From NCBI GenBank assembly GCA_010206265.1, contig VIQV01000001.1, positions 186,001 through 250,000 of the forward strand: a DNA stretch of 64,000 bases, in the 5' to 3' direction. The notes under the pieces are model-generated. The model was not told the origin of the DNA. It saw nothing but the letters and a program-made list of their open reading frames with translations, and searched no databases. Positions 17,305 through 25,165 of this stretch are shown in pieces (the stretch's first letter is position 1; each line of letters begins with the position of its first letter). The translations under genes and the position numbers were made by a program. Origin of the DNA: Lachnospiraceae bacterium MD329 (lineage in GTDB: Bacteria > Bacillota > Clostridia > UBA1381).

Positions 17305-17775
17305 TTACTCCCTTTTTAAAATCCTCTCTAAAAGAGCGGTACAGCCTTTTATAACATCGTCATATGTCGCGTCAAAATCTCCCGTAAACCAAGGGTCTGC
17401 AATATCACGCGGTGTATCTGTAAAGTCCAGCAAAAGAGAAATTTTTCCATCTCTATCATCAGGCAGCATACGGTGCATATTACGCAAATTCTGACCGTCC
17501 ATTCCAATAATATAATCATATTTATCATAATCACTTTTTGTAATTTGTACGGCACGATGATTACCTACAGGCACACCCACCTCCTGTAGTTTTTTTCGTG
17601 TTCCGTGGTGAACTCCGTTTCCGATTTCATCAGTACTTGTCGCTGCGGAATCAATATAAAACTTATCTTCAATCCCTTTCTTTTTCACCATATCTTTCAT
17701 AACATATTCAGCCATTGTACTTCGGCAAATATTGCCGTGACAAACAAAAAGTATGCTTATTACATTATTTTTCAT
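17305..17775 (-). CDS. Low-molecular-weight protein tyrosine phosphatase
   Basis: This 156-residue enzyme has the LMW-PTP P-loop CHGNICRS (Cys12 nucleophile, Arg18) right after the first beta-strand (ISILFV). The general-acid Asp is in ADPWFTGD (about 127). It dephosphorylates phosphotyrosine or phosphoarginine proteins; the B. subtilis homologues YwlE and YfkJ differ in this. I cannot decide between the two with confidence. The start overlaps the 3' end of tcdA by 11 nt. Confidence 0.92.
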   Translation of the reverse strand: MKNNVISILFVCHGNICRSTMAEYVMKDMVKKKGIEDKFYIDSAATSTDEIGNGVHHGTRKKLQEVGVPVGNHRAVQITKSDYDKYDYIIGMDGQNLRNMHRMLPDDRDGKISLLLDFTDTPRDIADPWFTGDFDATYDDVIKGCTALLERILKRE

Positions 17776-18508
17776 TTTTCTTATTTCCTCCTACTAAATC
17801 GGCTATTACTTCTCCTGCCGCTATTAATCCTGCCACTGATGGTACAAACGCCACACTCCCAGGCGCCAAACGCCCTAAACTACCTTTGCTTTCTGCATTT
17901 TCCGTATAATGCGGTGAAATAGTTTCCTCCTTTGAATACACAACTTTTAACGCTGAAACTTCTCTTTTTTTCAGCTCTCGCCGCATAACTCGCGCCAGAG
18001 GACAAACTGACGTTTCATAAATATCTGCCACCTCAAAACGTGACGCGTCAAGCTTATTACCTGCTCCCATACAGCTTATTACAGATATATCAGCTTTTTT
18101 GGCTCTAAGTATAATTTCCAGTTTTGCGGTCAGGGTATCGACTGCGTCTATGACGTATGAATAATCTTTAAAGTCAAATTCATCAGCAGTGTCAGGCATA
18201 TAAAAACATCGGTATGCATTAACTACAATATTCGGATTAATACTTTCTGCCCGTTCCTTCATCACATCTACTTTATACTTACCTATAGTATCATAAGTTG
18301 CAATAATCTGCCTGTTAAGATTTGTAACGGACACGGTATCATTATCAAAAATATCAATTATACCTACACCGCTCCTTACAAGTGCCTCAACTGCATAACC
18401 ACCGACACCACCGATACCAAACACCGCAACACGCGAATTTTTTAAACGCTCCAGTCCGTCACTGCCTATCAAAAGCTGAGTTCTTGCAAACTGATTATCC
18501 TCTGCCAT
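17765..18508 (-). CDS. tcdA: tRNA threonylcarbamoyladenosine dehydratase TcdA (CsdL-type E1-like)
   Basis: This is a 247-residue ThiF/E1-like ATP-dependent enzyme that cyclises t6A37 of tRNA. The N-terminus FARTQLLIGSDGLERL is specific for the TcdA/YgdL group. The nucleotide-binding GIGGVGGYAVEALVRSG, NLNRQI and the Mg-binding region YVIDAVDTLTAKLE follow. The Cys in SVCPLARVMRREL and the C-terminal PSVAGLIAAGEVI helix are also typical. It is the first gene of the probable run that continues to the phosphatase and addBA. Confidence 0.93.
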   Translation of the reverse strand: MAEDNQFARTQLLIGSDGLERLKNSRVAVFGIGGVGGYAVEALVRSGVGIIDIFDNDTVSVTNLNRQIIATYDTIGKYKVDVMKERAESINPNIVVNAYRCFYMPDTADEFDFKDYSYVIDAVDTLTAKLEIILRAKKADISVISCMGAGNKLDASRFEVADIYETSVCPLARVMRRELKKREVSALKVVYSKEETISPHYTENAESKGSLGRLAPGSVAFVPSVAGLIAAGEVIADLVGGNKKNEK

Positions 18509-18583
18509 AAATACAAAACCCCTTTTTTAATCTCTTCTTATATTTTACCACACTTTTTACTTTATGCCAACACTAAATTAACA

Positions 18584-18614
18584 TAAAAAGAAGGCTACCG
18601 CAAATGCGATAGCC
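18584..18614 (-). terminator. Intrinsic terminator after the sugar ABC ATPase gene
   Basis: On the minus strand GGCTATCGC, loop ATTT and GCGGTAGCC (one T-G wobble) are followed by TTCTTTTTATG. The stem begins 15 nt after the stop codon. Confidence 0.85.
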
Positions 18615-18628
18615 ATAAACTTTTTAAA

Positions 18629-19738
18629 TTAGTGTACGATTGCAAGCTCAGTATCCTTATCAAAGATGTGCAGCTTATTTGTTTCAAATGCAACTTTAAT
18701 CGTATCGCCAGTCTGAGCTGTTGAACGCTGATTAACTCTCGCTGTAAACTGCTCACCTGCAACCTGTAAGTACAAGTATGTTTCCGCACCCATCATTTCA
18801 GTAACTTCAACATACGCATTACATACTGCGTCAGGTTTACTTGAAAGGAATGCTTCATCATCGTGAATGTCCTCAGGTCTGATACCAAGAACAACCTCTT
18901 TACCTACATATGTTTCAAGCTCAGGAGTAATCTTACCGTCAGGAATTCTAATCTTATTATCACCGAATGACGCATACATACCGTCGCCCTCTTTTGAAAG
19001 CATAGCATTAACAAAGTTCATCTGCGGTGAACCAATAAATCCTCCAACGAAGATATTTACAGGCTTTGAATAAAGATTAGCCGGTGTATCAACCTGCTGT
19101 ACAATACCGTCCTTCATAACAACTATTCTTGTACCCATTGTCATAGCCTCTGTCTGGTCGTGAGTAACGTAGATAAAAGTTGTCTGAAGTTTGTTATGAA
19201 GTTTCTTAATTTCTGTTCTCATTGCAACTCTCAACTTAGCGTCAAGGTTTGAAAGCGGTTCGTCCATAAGGAATACCTTAGGATTACGCACGATAGCACG
19301 ACCCATAGCAACACGCTGTCTTTGACCGCCTGACAAAGCCTTCGGCTTTCTGTCAAGAAGATGTTCAATATCAAGAATTTTTGCAGCCTCCGTAACACGC
19401 TTCTTAATCTCGTCTTTAGGAGTCTTTCTAAGTTTCAGACCAAACGCCATATTCTCAAATACTGTCATATGAGGATAAAGAGCGTAGTTCTGGAAAACCA
19501 TTGCTATATCTCTGTCCTTAGGAGCAACATCATTTACAAGACGTCCGCCGATGTAAAGCTCACCTTCGGAAATTTCTTCAAGACCTGCAACCATTCTAAG
19601 CGTTGTTGACTTACCACATCCCGAAGGACCTACAAGGATAATAAATTCCTTGTCCTCGATATCCAGTGTAAAGTCACTAACTGCCGTAACACCGCCTGCA
19701 TATCTTTTGTAAATGTGTTTTAATTGTAAATCTGCCAT
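18629..19738 (-). CDS. Sugar ABC transporter ATPase of the MsmK/UgpC family
   Basis: This 369-residue ATPase is of the CUT1 family of carbohydrate ABC importers. Walker A GPSGCGKST lies at about 37-45 and the Q-loop in MVFQNYALYPH. The signature LSGGQRQRVAMGRA, Walker B VFLMDEPLSNLDAKLR and the switch His in YVTHDQTEAMT are intact. The C-terminal OB/TOBE domain includes LGIRPEDI. No permease or binding protein is adjacent. In Firmicutes such an orphan ATPase usually energises several sugar importers encoded elsewhere. It fits the pectin and oligosaccharide lifestyle suggested by the right end of the window. The leader holds a small hairpin, GCAAAAG (19772-19778) with CTTTTGC (19787-19793). 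Confidence 0.93.
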   Translation of the reverse strand: MADLQLKHIYKRYAGGVTAVSDFTLDIEDKEFIILVGPSGCGKSTTLRMVAGLEEISEGELYIGGRLVNDVAPKDRDIAMVFQNYALYPHMTVFENMAFGLKLRKTPKDEIKKRVTEAAKILDIEHLLDRKPKALSGGQRQRVAMGRAIVRNPKVFLMDEPLSNLDAKLRVAMRTEIKKLHNKLQTTFIYVTHDQTEAMTMGTRIVVMKDGIVQQVDTPANLYSKPVNIFVGGFIGSPQMNFVNAMLSKEGDGMYASFGDNKIRIPDGKITPELETYVGKEVVLGIRPEDIHDDEAFLSSKPDAVCNAYVEVTEMMGAETYLYLQVAGEQFTARVNQRSTAQTGDTIKVAFETNKLHIFDKDTELAIVH

Positions 19739-19947
19739 AATTGTAGTCCCCTCTCATCTAATTTAAATTCAGCAAAAGACCGAGAGCTTTTGCCGTTTGA
19801 GTGCATAATTTACTTTGTAACTTTTATGTTATATATATGATAACATATTTTCAAGGAAAATGTTAGTCGTATAATTCACAAAAAATGTTTTTATTCTTTA
19901 GTGAAAATAACTAAACATATTGCAATATTGTTACCTGACTCAGTTCT

Positions 19948-19976
19948 GCCCCGAACAGCCAAATGCTGCACGGGGC
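19948..19976. other. GC-rich hairpin between the EF-G-like gene and the ABC ATPase gene
   Basis: GCCCCG-aa-CAGC-caaat-GCTG-ca-CGGGGC is a bipartite stem with a symmetrical 2x2 internal loop. It begins about 22 nt downstream of the EF-G-like stop (minus strand). No T-run follows on either strand, so it is not a classic terminator. The rest of 19739-19998 holds no gene. Confidence 0.5.
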
Positions 19977-19998
19977 AAAACAAATTGAGAAGGACTGT

Positions 19999-22065
19999 TT
20001 ATTCAACGTTTGCGGCAGCAATTATTTTTGCCGAAATATTTTCCGGTGCCTGTTCATATCGTGTAAATTCAAAGCTGAACACACCTCGTCCGCGGCTCAT
20101 AGAGCGTAAATCAGTCGCGTACTTAAACATTTCGGACATAGGCACCTCCGCCTCGACCATATTAAGTCCGTCCTTATCACTCTCGCCCATACCCATAATC
20201 TGACCTCGCCGCTTATTTATATCTCCTATTACATCACCCATTATACTTTCGGGTATATACACCTTTAAATATCCTATAGGCTCCAAAATCACAGGCTTTG
20301 CCTGTTTCAAGCCCTCTTTGTAGGCTATTGACGCCGCTGTTTTAAACGCCATTTCCGACGAATCAACAGGGTGATATGAGCCGTCCAAAAGCGTAGCCTT
20401 CAGATTTACCACCGGATAACCTGCAAGCACACCTTTCTGACAGGAATCTCTCAGACCTTTTTCAACTGCAGGGAAGTAATTCTTCGGCACAGCGCCACCA
20501 AACACCTTTTCTTCAAAAATCATTTCCTCGGAAATACCGGGTTCAAACTCAATTTTAACGTGACCGTACTGACCGTGACCGCCGGACTGTTTCTTATGCT
20601 TGCCTTCAACGGTCGCCTTGCCCTTTATGGTTTCACGGTACGGCACAACAGGTTCTTCAAGCACCACGTTTATTCCGTATTTATTTTTAAGCTTGCTGAC
20701 TATAACGTCAATATGCTGTTCTCCCTGACCGTTTATAAGCGTCTGCTTTGTTTCGGTGTTATTTGAAACTGTAAATGTCGGGTCCTCCTCGGTAAGCTTG
20801 GTTAGTCCGCCGATAATTTTTTCCTCGTCGCCTTTCTGCTGCGGTTTAACTGCCATTGAAAGCACGGGCGCAGGGAACTCAATACCTGTCAGAATTATAT
20901 TTTTACCCTTTTCACAAAGAGTATCACCTGTCTTTGTAACTTCAAGCTTTGCCGTAGCGCCTATATCACCTGCTTTTATAGACTTAGCCTCAAGCTGTTT
21001 TTTACCGCACAAATTAAATACCTTGCCTATCTTTTCGTTAGCGTCCTTATTGGGGTTATAAAGAACGCTGTCGCCTTTAACCTCTCCTGAATACACACGG
21101 AACAGCGACATTTTTCCTACATACGGGTCGGCAATAGTTTTAAACACTACAGCTGCCGTCGTTTCTTCGGCTGTCTGCACAAGTTCCACAGGCTCTCCAT
21201 TGTCTGCCTTACGGGCAATTTCTTCAATCTCCGACGGCGCAGGAAGATACTTTCCAATACCGTCCATAAGCGAACGTACGCCAATATTATCCTGACCGCT
21301 GCCACAGTATACAGGGTATATACTTCCGTCTTTAATACCTGTGCGTATAGCCTGTTTTATTTCATCGAAGGTGAATTCCTCGCCATTGAAATACTTAACC
21401 ATAAGCGCCTCGTCGGTTTCCGCAACCGCCTCCATAATCATATCACGCAAAGGCTCTATCACGTCAGCCATTCCTTCGGGTACCGGAATTTCCACTCTGT
21501 AAATACCGTCATAACGGCGAGCCGTCATATCTACAATATCTACAAATCCCTTGAACTCACCGTCCTCTTGAATAGGGTAAACAAAAGGTGTCACCGATTT
21601 GCCGAAAACTGTTTTCATCTCCTCAAGAGTTTTTGTATAATCGGCTCTGTCGTCATCAATTTTATTCACGAAGAACATAGTAGGAACACCCTTTTGCTTA
21701 GCGTATTTGAACACCTGTTCCGTACCAACGCTTACACCGCTGCGTCCCGACAGCACCACCAATGCTGAATCAGCCGCACGCAGACCTTCCTTGACGCCGC
21801 CGACAAAATCAAAAAATCCCGGTGTATCAATAATATTGTATTTCATATCTTTCCACTCTACAGGCGCGATTGCCGTGGAAATACTGAATTGTCTTTTTGT
21901 TTCCTCGCCGTCATAGTCGGTTACGGTATTTCCGTCGGCAACCTTTCCCATTCGGTCAACCGACTTTGCATTAAACAACATAGCCTCCGTAAGCGTTGTT
22001 TTACCGCATTTTCCGTGTCCCATCACGGCGACATTTCGTATTGCGTCCATTGTGTATTCTTTCAT
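19999..22065 (-). CDS. Divergent elongation factor G paralogue (EF-G-II-like translational GTPase)
   Basis: This 688-residue protein has the full EF-G domain order: G domain, domain II, and domains III-V. Domain IV/V motifs include GGHGQYGHVKIEFEP and the C-terminal MSEMFKYATDLRSMSRGRG. The ATG at 22063-22065 follows AAGGAGGTTTTGACA, and further upstream in-frame starts lack a ribosome site. G1 is GHGKCGKT (16-23) and G4 is NKID. The G3 loop reads DTPGFFDF (80-87), so the catalytic His of the usual DTPGHVDF is Phe. This variant marks the second EF-G type rather than the housekeeping EF-G, which normally lies with rpsL/rpsG/tuf. Its role in translation is unclear. Confidence 0.9.
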   Translation of the reverse strand: MKEYTMDAIRNVAVMGHGKCGKTTLTEAMLFNAKSVDRMGKVADGNTVTDYDGEETKRQFSISTAIAPVEWKDMKYNIIDTPGFFDFVGGVKEGLRAADSALVVLSGRSGVSVGTEQVFKYAKQKGVPTMFFVNKIDDDRADYTKTLEEMKTVFGKSVTPFVYPIQEDGEFKGFVDIVDMTARRYDGIYRVEIPVPEGMADVIEPLRDMIMEAVAETDEALMVKYFNGEEFTFDEIKQAIRTGIKDGSIYPVYCGSGQDNIGVRSLMDGIGKYLPAPSEIEEIARKADNGEPVELVQTAEETTAAVVFKTIADPYVGKMSLFRVYSGEVKGDSVLYNPNKDANEKIGKVFNLCGKKQLEAKSIKAGDIGATAKLEVTKTGDTLCEKGKNIILTGIEFPAPVLSMAVKPQQKGDEEKIIGGLTKLTEEDPTFTVSNNTETKQTLINGQGEQHIDVIVSKLKNKYGINVVLEEPVVPYRETIKGKATVEGKHKKQSGGHGQYGHVKIEFEPGISEEMIFEEKVFGGAVPKNYFPAVEKGLRDSCQKGVLAGYPVVNLKATLLDGSYHPVDSSEMAFKTAASIAYKEGLKQAKPVILEPIGYLKVYIPESIMGDVIGDINKRRGQIMGMGESDKDGLNMVEAEVPMSEMFKYATDLRSMSRGRGVFSFEFTRYEQAPENISAKIIAAANVE

Positions 22066-22150
22066 TGTCAAAACCTCCTTAGTTTTTCTATCCGTTCTGA
22101 ATTTATATCCATATATTATATATACCCACATTTTATCGTTGGATAACAAA

Positions 22151-22190
22151 AAAAGCACCGTCATATTGCAGTAATATGACGGTCGCTTTT
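22151..22190 (-). terminator. Strong intrinsic terminator after the small XRE gene
   Basis: CCGTCATATT (22158-22167) pairs with AATATGACGG (22173-22182) around a 5-nt loop, and outer AAAAGC/GCTTTT arms extend it. On the minus strand it ends in GCTTTTTTTG. It lies 18 nt after the XRE stop and upstream of the EF-G-like gene, separating the two. Confidence 0.85.
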
Positions 22191-22207
22191 TGTGCAACTT
22201 TTCAAAA

Positions 22208-22408
22208 TTAATCCTCTGTAAATTTTATAATACCTGTAACATCACATTCAAGTATCTCACATAAGTCATTTATTGTAACAGTGCTTATAGGTTTATTATG
22301 GCGCAGTCGGTGAATCAGACTGCTGCTTATTCTATACTTATTTATAAGTGTATATGTTGTCATATTTCTTAATTTTAAGGTAGTCCAAAATGGTTCATAG
22401 GTTATCAA
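22208..22408 (-). CDS. Small XRE/Cro-type HTH regulator (HTH_26 type)
   Basis: A 66-residue protein is little more than one Cro/CI helix-turn-helix domain. Helices are TTYTLINKYRISSSLIHRLRHNK, then PISTVTINDLCEILECDVTGIIKF; the second is the usual 'clock' for this group (DLCEIL.C...I). It starts at TTG (22406-22408), chosen because AGGAGGG lies 7 nt upstream. It is divergent from the 22520 gene, with overlapping -35 boxes and a 30-bp palindrome between them. The simplest model is an autorepressor that also controls the divergent gene. That regulation is inferred. Confidence 0.85.
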   Translation of the reverse strand: MITYEPFWTTLKLRNMTTYTLINKYRISSSLIHRLRHNKPISTVTINDLCEILECDVTGIIKFTED

Positions 22409-22436
22409 TATTCTGCCCTCCTGTCTTTATTATTTT

Positions 22437-22465
22437 ATTATAAAATACAGTTTATATATTGACAA
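22437..22465 (-). promoter_or_regulatory. Sigma-A promoter for the small XRE gene
   Basis: On the minus strand there is TTGTCA (22460-22465), 17 nt and TATAAT (22437-22442). Its -35 box overlaps the -35 box of the divergent promoter almost exactly. Confidence 0.75.
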
Positions 22466-22487
22466 TGTTCTATAAAAAGAGTATACT
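22459..22487 (+). promoter_or_regulatory. Sigma-A promoter for the 100-residue unknown protein
   Basis: TTGACA (22459-22464), 17 nt and TATACT (22482-22487) form a near-perfect promoter. The -10 box is the centre of a 30-bp palindrome. Confidence 0.85.
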
Positions 22488-22498
22488 CTTTTTATAGA
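22469..22498. promoter_or_regulatory. Perfect 30-bp palindrome, probable operator
   Basis: The half site TCTATAAAAAGAGTA (22469-22483) is followed without a gap by its exact reverse complement (22484-22498). It covers the -10 box of the plus-strand promoter. Binding by the adjacent XRE dimer would block polymerase. The binding protein is inferred from position. Confidence 0.75.
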
Positions 22499-22519
22499 CT
22501 ATTAAAGGAGGTTTTCTAA

Positions 22520-22822
22520 ATGGAATTAAGCAGAAAAGACAACACAATAAATTTCTTAAAGTGGACTAAAAGGCACAATGACCTGTGGAGGATATTATAC
22601 ACTCCAGACTGCAAAGAAATGACACCCAAAAAAATGAAAATGATTATCGAGGAATTATTAAATGAAGAACTGTATGAACTAATTTTTGTAATGTTAACTA
22701 TTCATCGAAACACTCCCTTTGTGAGTGACGTCCTCGCAATGATGTTCAACGATTTGACATCAAACAGATGGAAAAACGAAAAAGTTTATATAATCAAACG
22801 CATATTACATTATCTACCATAA
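22520..22822 (+). CDS. 100-residue protein of unknown function
   Basis: I do not recognise a family. The protein is basic and mainly helical: a charged N-terminus (RKDNTINFLKWTKRHNDLWRIL), then EMTPKKMKMIIEELLNEELYELIFVML, HRNTPFVSDVLAMMFNDL and a C-terminal RWKNEKVYIIKRILHYL. There is no signal peptide or clear transmembrane helix. The gene has a consensus promoter, a strong AAAGGAGG site and its own terminator, so it is probably real. It is divergent from a small XRE regulator, a layout often seen in toxin-antitoxin-like, competence or phage-derived modules. Nothing in the sequence tells which. Confidence 0.7.
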   Translation: MELSRKDNTINFLKWTKRHNDLWRILYTPDCKEMTPKKMKMIIEELLNEELYELIFVMLTIHRNTPFVSDVLAMMFNDLTSNRWKNEKVYIIKRILHYLP

Positions 22823-22828
22823 CATTTT

Positions 22829-22859
22829 AAAAGGAGCTGTCAAAATAACAGCTCCTTTT
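22829..22859. terminator. Bidirectional intrinsic terminator
   Basis: AAAAGGAGCTGT (22829-22840), loop CAAAATA and ACAGCTCCTTTT (22848-22859) carry T-rich tails in both directions. It lies between the 22520 gene and the convergent hydG. Confidence 0.9.
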
Positions 22860-22865
22860 GATTAT

Positions 22866-24284
22866 TTAAAATCTAAAATCTCTTTCGCCTTTTTGAATTT
22901 TTTCTATATTTTCTTTTGCAATGCGTTTAACGTTGTCATTCGGAATTTTTTCAATTTCATTCTCTATAACTCGTCTGCCGTTTTCCTGAGTTTCATCAGA
23001 CGCATAATCGCACAAATATTCCTCCAAAGTCATAAGCGCATTAGGCTGACAGCAATTTTGTATTGCTCCTGTTTTGGCAAGTGACATAAACCTGTCCCCC
23101 GTTCTTCCCTCACGATAGCAGGCGGTACAGAACGACGGTATATACCCAAGCTCCAAAAGCCAGTTTACCACCTCGTCAAGCGTTCGCGTGTCGCTCCTGT
23201 CAAACTGGGCGGTATTCTCCTCCTCGCTTTCAGGCTTTACATAACCCCCGACGCTTGTGCTTGACGCGCCGCTTATCTGCGATATACCAATCTCAAGAGC
23301 ACGTTCACGATTTTTCGCCGTTTCCCTTGTCGAAACAATCATACCTGTATAAGGCACTGCAATTCTGATAATGGCAATAAGCTTATGCCATATTTCGTCA
23401 GGTACGGCATTGGAAAAGTCGTTCACATCAATATCGTCTGCAGGACAAATACGCGGTACGCTTATTGTATGCGGTCCGACTCCGAACACTGCCTCAAGAT
23501 GTTCCGCGTGCATTAAAAGACCTGCCAGTTCATATGCATAGGTGTCCAGACCAAACAATACGCCAAGACCCACATCGTCTATGCCTCCCTTCATAGCTCT
23601 GTCCATTGCCTCAGTATGATAACTGTAATCGTGCTTAGGTCCTGCAGGGTGCAGTTCCTCATAATGCTTTCTGTTATACGTTTCCTGAAACAGAATATAT
23701 GTGCCTATGCCTGCGTCTTTCAGACGCTTATAATTTTCAACCGTAGTAGCGGCAATATTTACATTTACACGTCTGATTGCGCCGTTTTTATGCTTTATGG
23801 AATAAATTGTATCTATACATTCAAGAATATATTCAAGAGGATTGTTTACGGGGTCCTCCCCTGCCTCAAGTGCAAGACGTTTATGCCCCATATCCTGCAG
23901 TGCAATTGTTTCCGCCCTTACCTCTTCCTGAGTAAGCTTTTTACGGCACATTGTCTTATTCTTAACGTGATACGGACAATACACACAGCTGTTTATACAG
24001 TAATTCGATAAATACAGCGGCGCAAACATAACAATTCTGTTGCCGTAAATTTTTTGTTTTATTTCACGCGCCAGTGCATACATTTTTTCATTAAGCTCGC
24101 TGTCCTCACACGCAAGCAGCACAGCCGCCTCACGATGACTAAGCCCCTTGCAGTCACTCGCACGGTCTATAAGAGATTTTATAAGCTCCCTGTTATTTTT
24201 ATTTTCCTCAGCATATTTAAGAGTGCTTTTAATTTCTCCGTCATTAATAAATTCATCTGCATTCATTGATTTTACGTTATACAT
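22866..24284 (-). CDS. hydG: [FeFe]-hydrogenase maturase HydG (radical SAM tyrosine lyase)
   Basis: HydG cleaves tyrosine to make the CO and CN- ligands of the hydrogenase H-cluster. The 472-residue length matches the family. The radical-SAM cluster site is C-x3-C-x2-C (Cys96, Cys100, Cys103, in NYCINSCVYCPYH). The C-terminal auxiliary cluster motif C-x2-C-x22-C is present (FCTACYREGRTGD...NCC). These two together separate HydG from ThiH. The ATG at 24282-24284 follows GAAAGAAGG by 7 nt. HydE, HydF and the hydrogenase are not in the window. It is divergent from a microcompartment shell gene. Confidence 0.95.
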   Translation of the reverse strand: MYNVKSMNADEFINDGEIKSTLKYAEENKNNRELIKSLIDRASDCKGLSHREAAVLLACEDSELNEKMYALAREIKQKIYGNRIVMFAPLYLSNYCINSCVYCPYHVKNKTMCRKKLTQEEVRAETIALQDMGHKRLALEAGEDPVNNPLEYILECIDTIYSIKHKNGAIRRVNVNIAATTVENYKRLKDAGIGTYILFQETYNRKHYEELHPAGPKHDYSYHTEAMDRAMKGGIDDVGLGVLFGLDTYAYELAGLLMHAEHLEAVFGVGPHTISVPRICPADDIDVNDFSNAVPDEIWHKLIAIIRIAVPYTGMIVSTRETAKNRERALEIGISQISGASSTSVGGYVKPESEEENTAQFDRSDTRTLDEVVNWLLELGYIPSFCTACYREGRTGDRFMSLAKTGAIQNCCQPNALMTLEEYLCDYASDETQENGRRVIENEIEKIPNDNVKRIAKENIEKIQKGERDFRF

Positions 24285-24307
24285 TATTATACCTTCTTTC
24301 ATTATGT

Positions 24308-24336
24308 ATTGTACCACAAAAATCATTTCGGGTAAA
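24308..24336 (-). promoter_or_regulatory. Probable promoter for hydG
   Basis: On the minus strand there is TTTACC (24331-24336), 17 nt and TACAAT (24308-24313), giving a very short leader before the hydG ribosome site. The -35 box is weak. Confidence 0.5.
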
Positions 24337-24354
24337 TATATATCGCAAAAAAAG

Positions 24355-24383
24355 TTGCAAAGCTCATAAAAAAATGGTATACT
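24355..24383 (+). promoter_or_regulatory. Sigma-A promoter for the shell-protein gene
   Basis: TTGCAA (24355-24360), 17 nt and TATACT (24378-24383), followed by GGAGGGG before the GTG start. Confidence 0.75.
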
Positions 24384-24411
24384 GTATAAAAAAGGAACGG
24401 AGGGGATAAAC

Positions 24412-25125
24412 GTGAAAAATGATATGTTCGGAAAATGCAGTATGACGCAGTTTGTAGGCACGGGCGTGTGCGATACAATTGGGCTTGTAATTGCGAATGT
24501 TGATGACGAACTCAGAAAACAAATGGATATCCCCGACAAATTTCATTCAATAGGTCTTATCGGTTCCCGTACCGGCGCAGGCGCACAGATTCAGGCTGTT
24601 GACGACGCTGTCAAAGCCACTTCGGCAGATATAATTTCCATAGAAATACCGCGTGATACAAAAGGCTGGGGCGGTCACGGGAACTTCATTATAATCGGCA
24701 GTGAAACCCCTGCGGACGCAAGACGTGCAATTGAAACCTCATTACATAATATTAACATAAACGCAGGTGAAATTTATATAAGCGAGGCAGGACATATGGA
24801 ATTTCAGTACAGCGCACGGAGCGGAAATGCTATAAATATGGCATTCGGAGTTCCGACAGGACAGCCCTTTGGATTTGTATGCGCATCTCCTGCACCGATA
24901 GGTATGGTTATTGCCGATATTGCTATAAAATCAGCAGGAATTGAACTGATAAAAACACTTCGTCCAGATAACGGTACAAGTCATTCAAACGAGGTTATAA
25001 TTATTTTTACGGGAGAGGCTTCTGCCGTCAAGACAGCTGTGATTGACGCGCGCCGTGCAGGTATGGAATTGCTGCGCTCACTCGGCTCGGAACCCCTGCC
25101 CGTAACAACACCGTATATAAAATAA
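24412..25125 (+). CDS. PduB-like tandem-BMC microcompartment shell protein (orphan)
   Basis: A 237-residue protein has two BMC-type domains and closely matches PduB/EtuB-type trimeric shell proteins. Diagnostic stretches are MTQFVGTGVCDTIGLVIANVD, IGLIGSRTGAGAQIQAVDDAV, SIEIPRDTKGWGGHGNFIII, GHMEFQYSARSGNA and EVIIIFTGEASAVK. Such proteins form pores in the shells of bacterial microcompartments. It starts at GTG, 6 nt after GGAGGGG, and is flanked by its own promoter and a long terminator. No other shell or enzyme gene of a microcompartment locus is nearby, which is unusual. The long N-terminal extension of Salmonella PduB is absent. Confidence 0.9.
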   Translation: MKNDMFGKCSMTQFVGTGVCDTIGLVIANVDDELRKQMDIPDKFHSIGLIGSRTGAGAQIQAVDDAVKATSADIISIEIPRDTKGWGGHGNFIIIGSETPADARRAIETSLHNININAGEIYISEAGHMEFQYSARSGNAINMAFGVPTGQPFGFVCASPAPIGMVIADIAIKSAGIELIKTLRPDNGTSHSNEVIIIFTGEASAVKTAVIDARRAGMELLRSLGSEPLPVTTPYIK

Positions 25126-25165
25126 AAGAACCTGATACTTACTTTTATAAGTATCAGGTTCTTTT
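25124..25165. terminator. Long bidirectional terminator
   Basis: An 18-bp perfect stem, AAAAGAACCTGATACTTA (25124-25141), with loop CTTTTA and its complement (25148-25165), overlaps the stops of both convergent genes. Confidence 0.9.
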
